Source: XYA12-FULL-58-9 sp001798605 (lineage in GTDB: Bacteria; Myxococcota; XYA12-FULL-58-9). Taken from it: a stretch of 6,130 nucleotides of DNA. The notes beneath the pieces were generated by a model. It searched no databases. It had not been told where the DNA came from and saw nothing but the letters and a program-made list of their open reading frames with translations. Positions 6,118-6,130 of the stretch are shown one piece after another; within the stretch, counting starts at the first letter, position 1; each line of letters begins with the position of its first letter. The stretch spans positions 1 through 6,130 of the forward strand of contig DAINMX010000317.1 of the NCBI GenBank assembly GCA_036736205.1. Reading direction: 5' to 3'. The position numbers and the translations under genes were made by a program.

Positions 6118-6130
6118 GATGATGCTGACC

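Overview
This is a roughly 6.1 kb, fairly GC-rich (high-50s percent by eye) stretch of bacterial chromosome from a draft assembly: a run of exactly 100 Ns interrupts it. Strong purine-rich ribosome binding sites and the protein types fit a proteobacterial or myxobacterial-like (delta-group) bacterium. The taxonomic guess is weak, because no RNA or lineage-marker gene is present.

The left third (1-1751, + strand) is the 3' part of a gene for a large, mostly alpha-helical, Lys/Ala-rich protein that I do not recognise. Its frame is open to the window edge, so the true start lies outside. It has a Pro/Lys/Ala linker with a three-fold repeat, a coiled-coil-like middle, a short methionine-rich hydrophobic segment and a helical C-terminus. 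The convergent intergenic region (1752-1994) holds decamer tandem repeats around the 100-N gap.

The right two thirds (6041 down to 1995, all - strand) look like one operon, in transcription order: an aldehyde dehydrogenase, an iron-type (group III) alcohol dehydrogenase, and a glutamine synthetase-fold ligase. Spacings are 31 and 89 nt, and each gene has its own good Shine-Dalgarno site. A possible promoter and an imperfect dyad lie just upstream of the first gene. The ADH-to-ligase gap contains a second decamer array and a small GC-rich hairpin.

The ligase has the catalytic GS motifs but shows neither a recognisable GSI ammonium-site loop nor the adenylylation-site motif, so it resembles amine gamma-glutamylating enzymes (PuuA / GlnA4 / IpuC type). 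Together with the two dehydrogenases, the simplest reading is a pathway that glutamylates an amino alcohol (ethanolamine or similar), oxidises the hydroxyl to an aldehyde and then to an acid, and finally releases an amino acid and glutamate. The hydrolase and transporter this needs are not in the window. The pathway is inference; the three enzyme families are clear.
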